Assembly: GCA_903900775.1 (NCBI GenBank)
Contig: CAIUOD010000001.1
Coordinates: 1 to 49,147 of the forward strand
Source of the DNA: Candidatus Adlerbacteria bacterium
GTDB taxonomy: Bacteria > Patescibacteriota > Minisyncoccia > Phycocordibacterales > SBAW01
Length of the DNA stretch: 49,147 nucleotides
Direction of reading: 5' to 3'
Positions within the stretch are counted from its first letter, which is position 1. Each line of letters begins with the position of its first letter. The notes under the pieces were generated by a model. It saw only the letters and a program-made list of their open reading frames with translations, ran no database searches and was not told the DNA's origin. The translations under genes and the position numbers were made by a program. Shown piece after piece: positions 44,222 through 49,147 of this stretch.

Positions 44222-46678
44222 ATGAATGCAGATACAAAAAGACATATAGATTCCGCACGCCAGGTGCTTGTTGGAGTGGTACCAAACCCCACTTCGCAAA
44301 TCGACCAGATTACCAACGCGCTTATCTATAAATTCATGGACGATATGGATCAGGCGGCTATCAGAGCCGGGGGATCCCCATCTTTTTTTGTAGACGATTT
44401 AGAACCATATGCATGGACGCGCCTCATGGACCCGCGTATGGGTAATCAAGAGCGCATGAACCTCTACGGGGAGGCGTTGATTAAGTTCTCGCAAGCCAAG
44501 CAGCTCCCAGAGCTTTTTCGAGGTATTTTCAAATCCGCTTTTTTACCTTATCGCTCGCCCGAGACTCTTGGCCTCTTTCTTAAAGAAATTGACTATTTTG
44601 ATTACTCTCATCCGGAAGAGCTCGGCAATGCCTATGAGTATCTGCTTTCCATAATGTCATCCCAGGGCGACGCCGGGCAATTCCGTACCCCGCGCCATAT
44701 TATCGACTTCATTGTTGATGTAGTTAATCCAACTAAGGACGACAAAGTGCTCGATCCTGCTTGTGGGACGGGTGGTTTCTTGGCGAGCTCATACAAGCAC
44801 ATTCTTGAACAACACGATGGTAAGGACGATCCTAAAAAGAAAGAAAAGCCGCTTACACCTGATGAGCGCAAGAAATTGATGGCCAACTTTGAGGGCTATG
44901 ACATTGACCCAACCATGGTGCGCATCGCGCAGGTCAATATGTATTTGCATCAATTCAAAAATCCAAAGATATTCCAATATGACTCGCTTTCGAACGAAGA
45001 GCGCTGGAATGATAAGTTCGATGTCGTGCTCGCTAATCCGCCGTTTATGTCTCCAAAGGGGGGAATCAGGCCGCACAATAAATTCAGCATTCCTTCCAGT
45101 CGCAGTGAAGTATTGTTCGTGGACTATATTATGAACCACCTGCGCCCAAAAGGACGCGCCGGTGTTATCGTTCCCGAAGGGATTATTTTTCAGTCGGGCA
45201 CCGCTCATAAACAACTTCGCAAGAATCTCGTAGAGGACGGACTTTATGCAGTAGTCAGCTTACCGTCTGGAGTATTTGCACCATATAGCGGAGTAAAAAC
45301 GAGCATTTTGCTTTTTAATAATGAACTGGCAAAACAGAACCAAGAAATTTTGTTTGTAAAAGTGGAACAAGACGGTTTTGACCTTGGGGCAACCAAGAGA
45401 CCGATCAGCAAGAACGATTTGCCAATAGCTCTGGAGATTTTGAACAAATGGAACACGGGCGAAAAGCTCGAAAACAAGCTGGCGACGTATGTGGAGAAAA
45501 CCAAAATTGCTGAGAGCGGCGACTACAATCTTTCCGGTGATCGCTATCGCGTAGCGACCGATTATTCCAATGCCAAATGGCCGATGGTTAAGTTGGGTGA
45601 AGTCTCACAATTTATTCGCGGGATAACTTTTTCTGCAAAAGATCACGCGACAGATGAAGAAAATTTCGTACTAGTTGCTACGACAAAAGCGGCACAGGCT
45701 GACGGTATTCATTTTGACGATTTGGTAAAAATAAAGCCAAGTATGGTCAGAAAAGAGGAAGCCTATTTAAGATCGGAAGACATTCTTATTTCAGTAGCTA
45801 ATAGTGCGAATTTGTTAGGCAGAAAGACATTTGTAAAAGAACTTCCAAATGCTCAAAAATATTCTTTTGGTGCTTTTATGGGATTACTACGACCCAATAG
45901 AGAAAAAATACTACCGAGATATTTAGATACATTTCTTGATTCTGATGAATACAAAGAATTTTGTTTATCACGAGCAAACACCACAACGAATATATCTAAT
46001 TTGAACTGGTCTGATTTACAAACTTTCAAAATTCCTCTCCCGCCTCTTGAAGTCCAAGAGCAAATCGTAGCGGAATTAAATGGATACGCAGGAATCATCG
46101 CCGGAGCCGAACAAATCACCCAGAACTGGAAACCTAAAATCGACATCGACCCCGAGTGGGAGAAGTTGAAGTTGCCAGAAATTTCAGAAAACCAAGATAA
46201 CAAGAGAAAGCCGGTAACAAAATCCGACCGTTCCGCAGGAAAATATCCTTATTATGGTGCATCTGGAATTGTCGATTATGTTGAAGATTATATTTTTGAT
46301 GGTGACTTCTTGCTAATATCCGAAGATGGTGCGAATTTATTGGCACGAAGTACTGACATTGCTTTTTCTATATCTGGCAAAAATTGGGTCAATAATCATG
46401 CTCATATTTTGAAATTCAGAAATCCAAAGACGCAAAAATTTGTCGAAACATACATCAATCAAATCGATATCAGCGAATTTGTTACAGGAATGGCACAGCC
46501 GAAGCTTAATCAACAAGCACTGAATACAATTGAAATTCCTCTTCCGCCTCTCGTCATCCAAAAGCAAATCGTAGATAGAATCGAAGCCGAGCGCTCCCTC
46601 GTCGAATCCGCCAAAAAACTGATTGAAATCTACGAACAAAAAACCAAAGAGACGATCGCCAAACTTTGGGAGGAATAG
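44222..46678 (+). CDS. hsdM: Type I R-M fused HsdM-HsdS protein (N6-adenine methylase plus two target recognition domains)
   Basis: DPACGTGGFLASS, VVLANPPFMSPKGG; after about residue 450 two HsdS half-repeats, each ending in IPLPPLxxQxQIVxxxxxxxxxI/V; 818 aa without a stop. Confidence 0.92.
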   Translation: MNADTKRHIDSARQVLVGVVPNPTSQIDQITNALIYKFMDDMDQAAIRAGGSPSFFVDDLEPYAWTRLMDPRMGNQERMNLYGEALIKFSQAKQLPELFRGIFKSAFLPYRSPETLGLFLKEIDYFDYSHPEELGNAYEYLLSIMSSQGDAGQFRTPRHIIDFIVDVVNPTKDDKVLDPACGTGGFLASSYKHILEQHDGKDDPKKKEKPLTPDERKKLMANFEGYDIDPTMVRIAQVNMYLHQFKNPKIFQYDSLSNEERWNDKFDVVLANPPFMSPKGGIRPHNKFSIPSSRSEVLFVDYIMNHLRPKGRAGVIVPEGIIFQSGTAHKQLRKNLVEDGLYAVVSLPSGVFAPYSGVKTSILLFNNELAKQNQEILFVKVEQDGFDLGATKRPISKNDLPIALEILNKWNTGEKLENKLATYVEKTKIAESGDYNLSGDRYRVATDYSNAKWPMVKLGEVSQFIRGITFSAKDHATDEENFVLVATTKAAQADGIHFDDLVKIKPSMVRKEEAYLRSEDILISVANSANLLGRKTFVKELPNAQKYSFGAFMGLLRPNREKILPRYLDTFLDSDEYKEFCLSRANTTTNISNLNWSDLQTFKIPLPPLEVQEQIVAELNGYAGIIAGAEQITQNWKPKIDIDPEWEKLKLPEISENQDNKRKPVTKSDRSAGKYPYYGASGIVDYVEDYIFDGDFLLISEDGANLLARSTDIAFSISGKNWVNNHAHILKFRNPKTQKFVETYINQIDISEFVTGMAQPKLNQQALNTIEIPLPPLVIQKQIVDRIEAERSLVESAKKLIEIYEQKTKETIAKLWEE

Positions 46679-46680
46679 AT

Positions 46681-47520
46681 ATGCATGAAGATGATCAAGA
46701 AATTTTCAACTATTTGCCTATTCGCCGAGACACTTCTGAAAACGATTATATAAATCATCTCAGGCAAGCTTTTTCTACTTTGGGCGGAGGCGAAGCTGAA
46801 GCGCGCCCGTTTGCTGTGATGCCATTTCATTTGCTTTTTATGTTGTCTGCGCAATATAAAATGTTGCAAATAGCATCGGCATATAAACAAGCAACAGACC
46901 TATTTTTTACCGGAGTCGGTGGACGAAATAAAGAGCAATTGCTATCAGAGCAAAGATCGGTATTTGATATGGCTTTAATAAACGAGAGAACCATCCCGGA
47001 TATTTTTCAGCTTGTGGAAGTAGATCCTAAAGTCATAAAGAAATTCAAAGAATTAGTGAATGAAAGAAATGAAACTCTGGCCCATGCTAAGGGAGGGATA
47101 GAACAGAATTTGGAGAAGAAACTCTCTGGATACGTCTCTGTATTGGAATCAATCCAAAAAAGTTGCGTCCAAATATGTCAAAATCTAGCTGAAGAATGGA
47201 TAGCAGAAGTTAAGAATGGTGACGATGTCGGAGAATCTATCGAGTCATATCTCCTCGATTCTCGATTCAGTCCGCGTGATTTTGGCGATGTTATGGAAAC
47301 CTTTCTCCATACTAAGCAGCTCGATTTTGAACAATGGGAGCAAATTGTAAATAAGGGTTTAGTATTGGCATACGATCAAACAATTTTTGAATTAAAATAT
47401 ATTGAAACAATTGATGGTTTTGATCGAAAGAAAAAGGCAAAAGCAACAAATATTTTGCAAGACATAGGTGAGAGTTCTGTTCTGTCGATTGAAGAAGCTC
47501 GAGATTTGGGATTAATATAA
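46681..47520 (+). CDS. Hypothetical protein, possible HEPN-like RNase
   Basis: Helix-rich; KELVNERNETLAHAKGG contains an RxxxxxH motif as in HEPN domains; ATG 46681 follows the HsdMS stop. Confidence 0.5.
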   Translation: MHEDDQEIFNYLPIRRDTSENDYINHLRQAFSTLGGGEAEARPFAVMPFHLLFMLSAQYKMLQIASAYKQATDLFFTGVGGRNKEQLLSEQRSVFDMALINERTIPDIFQLVEVDPKVIKKFKELVNERNETLAHAKGGIEQNLEKKLSGYVSVLESIQKSCVQICQNLAEEWIAEVKNGDDVGESIESYLLDSRFSPRDFGDVMETFLHTKQLDFEQWEQIVNKGLVLAYDQTIFELKYIETIDGFDRKKKAKATNILQDIGESSVLSIEEARDLGLI

Positions 47521-47525
47521 TAATT

Positions 47526-47579
47526 ATGGACGAGGAGCTTTTTGAGCTAGCAAAGGAGGACGATTTCACACTTTGCTAA
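47526..47579 (+). pseudogene. Truncated copy of the 48442-48573 small gene
   Basis: ATGGACGAGGAGCTTTTTGAGCTAGCAAAGGAGGACGATTTCACACTTTGCTAA = MDEELFELAKEDDFTLC*, matching MDEELFELAKENDLTL at 48442. Confidence 0.7.
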
Positions 47580-47600
47580 ATCATAGTAAGATGTCGTCAT

Positions 47601-48437
47601 ATGTCTTCGGGTATCTCCATATTCTTGCCCAACGGCGACCCCAACGGCGTTAAGGTTGTTGGGATCAATGGTTGGAACGGGAAAGCTCTCATAATCCCTC
47701 GCGCAAATCTCAAAGAAGTTGGTGATCGCCCTGAAGTAAATGCCCCTGCCATATATTTTCTTTTTGGCGAAGGAGAGGACCCGTCTCGCCATCATGTGTA
47801 CATTGGAGAATCTGAGAATGGATTTAAAAGACTTCTTAACCACGCGGATAATAAAGATTTTTGGAACATCGCTTTGGTCTTTACCGGTATTGATCTTGAT
47901 CGAGCAGATGTGAAGTTCTTGGAGAATCAGTCGATACGTCTCGCGAAGGAGATTGACCGATATGAGATTGAGAATCAGGTCGAACCACTCGAGAATCGCC
48001 TGACCGAAATAAAACGTGCCGCAAACGATGAATATTTCGAAAAAATACAATTTATTATGGCGCTCTTTGGTCTCTCATTATTCGAGAAGATTCCGGAACA
48101 GCACGATGCTATCGAACTGTATTATTTTAAAACCCGCAGCGGGGCGGAGGGTAGGGGTACGCTTCTGCCAAGCGGGGAATTTATTGTGTATGCGGGCTCG
48201 ACTGCGGTTGTACATGAAGCCCCGCATTTTATCGGAAGCGGACTTGCCCTGCGCAATAGACTGGTGGCTGCCGGTGTGTTGGTCCACAAAGGAGACGATG
48301 AGTATGTCTTTACAAAGGATTATATTTTTACCACCCCAACGGCTGCGGCAGGGGCAATACGCGGTAGCTCACTGAATGGGTGGGACGCATGGAAAGATGC
48401 ACAAGGACGAACGCTCGATGAGAACAAGAGGAAATAA
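47601..48437 (+). CDS. GIY-YIG nuclease-domain protein with C-terminal DUF4357
   Basis: AIYFLFGEGEDPSRHHVYIGESENGFKRLLNH; C-terminal GSGLALRNRLVAAGVLV...PTAAAGAIRGSSLNGWDAWKDAQGRTLDE. Confidence 0.88.
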   Translation: MSSGISIFLPNGDPNGVKVVGINGWNGKALIIPRANLKEVGDRPEVNAPAIYFLFGEGEDPSRHHVYIGESENGFKRLLNHADNKDFWNIALVFTGIDLDRADVKFLENQSIRLAKEIDRYEIENQVEPLENRLTEIKRAANDEYFEKIQFIMALFGLSLFEKIPEQHDAIELYYFKTRSGAEGRGTLLPSGEFIVYAGSTAVVHEAPHFIGSGLALRNRLVAAGVLVHKGDDEYVFTKDYIFTTPTAAAGAIRGSSLNGWDAWKDAQGRTLDENKRK

Positions 48438-48441
48438 TTTT

Positions 48442-48573
48442 ATGGACGAGGAACTTTTTGAACTGGCGAAAGAAAACGACCTAACACTCGATGAGGCCCA
48501 GGAGGTGCAGGATTTAGCTGATGAATGGGGTGTCGATTTAGAAGACGCTCTGGAGCTTTGGCAGAACATATAA
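48442..48573 (+). CDS. Small acidic protein (43 aa)
   Basis: MDEELFELAKENDLTLDEAQEVQDLADEWGVDLEDALELWQNI. Confidence 0.65.
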   Translation: MDEELFELAKENDLTLDEAQEVQDLADEWGVDLEDALELWQNI

Positions 48574-48598
48574 CGAACCCATACATCATTCTTTAACC

Positions 48599-49147
48599 CT
48601 ATCCATCTCCATCCCGGTAATCACATTCAAGCAGTAGTCCGTCCAGATATTTCTTTAGGCGTGGATCGTCTTTGGTGGGGTAGAAGAGCAGGGAGCGTAT
48701 GCTCGGAGCCATAATCTCGTATCCTGCCATCTGTGGTATGAGCGGCTTCTGTGGGGAAGTCCCGTTCTCTCCGTCATAAACTATGATATCTTTTTTTTCG
48801 AACACCTCAAGAAAGTGATGCGCCATAGACCAGTGTTCTTCTCCGTAAAACATCGGGCTCACCAAATCTGTATCTTGCTGCCCCCACACCTTAAGTAGGT
48901 ACTCCCGCTGCCAGAGGCCCCGGCCCACTTTTTCTCGCAGTGCTTTGAGGGATTTTCGTGTCGGGTACTTGCCCGGCCAGAGACACTTGCCGCTGTTGTC
49001 GATGAGCGGATAAGCGCGAAACAGGCCTACCTGTTTGCGACTCATAATCTCGTGCCGGAGACGCATAACGAGAAAGTCCGGCTTCTTGTAATCGGATGAC
49101 ATCGACAACAGGTTCCCAAGAACGACGGTGCGCGTTTTTTCAGTACC
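48599..49147 (-). CDS. Possible phage terminase large-subunit C-terminal region (5'-partial, runs off the right edge)
   Basis: Frame stays open past the listed start: GTEKTRTVVLGNLLSMSSDYKKPDFLVMRLRHEI...LWPGKYPTRKSLKALREKVGRGLWQREYLLKVWG resembles terminase nuclease regions. Confidence 0.45.
   Translation of the reverse strand, partial: GTEKTRTVVLGNLLSMSSDYKKPDFLVMRLRHEIMSRKQVGLFRAYPLIDNSGKCLWPGKYPTRKSLKALREKVGRGLWQREYLLKVWGQQDTDLVSPMFYGEEHWSMAHHFLEVFEKKDIIVYDGENGTSPQKPLIPQMAGYEIMAPSIRSLLFYPTKDDPRLKKYLDGLLLECDYRDGDG

Overview
GC-rich, compactly coded window that looks like Patescibacteria/CPR, probably Parcubacteria (taxonomy inferred from gene content only). Most of it is ordinary chromosome: two-component systems, murJ, lepA, valS, tsaD, gdh, Hsp20, PrsW, rnpB and five tRNAs. 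Four parts stand out. (1) A diversity-generating retroelement (DGR) at about 20.86-23.46 kb: target gene with a C-terminal variable repeat (VR), a matching template repeat (TR), an antisense-oriented Avd-like gene and a DGR-type reverse transcriptase directly abutting rnpB. I aligned TR and VR by hand over 134 nt with no gaps: 20 of 21 differences fall at TR adenines. (2) A putative beta-glucan/exopolysaccharide locus at about 4.6-14.4 kb: GH6, BcsA-like GT2 without PilZ, GH8, GT39/GT87-like enzymes, DPM1-GtrA fusion and an Fn3 surface protein. (3) A three-gene extracytosolic flavin electron-transfer module at 16.2-19.1 kb: FMN-binding protein, ApbE, and an RnfD/NqrB-like membrane domain fused to a ferredoxin reductase. 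(4) A probable mobile defence island at 38.7-49.1 kb next to tRNA-Ser: large serine recombinase, PIN-like protein, HsdR, fused HsdM-HsdS, HEPN-like protein, GIY-YIG/DUF4357 protein, a truncated small-gene duplicate and a terminase-like fragment. An IS200/IS605-type element sits just after rnpB, and palindromic in-frame insertions occur in lepA and tsaD. No CRISPR array was seen. Family calls come from motif recognition by eye; no database search was run.
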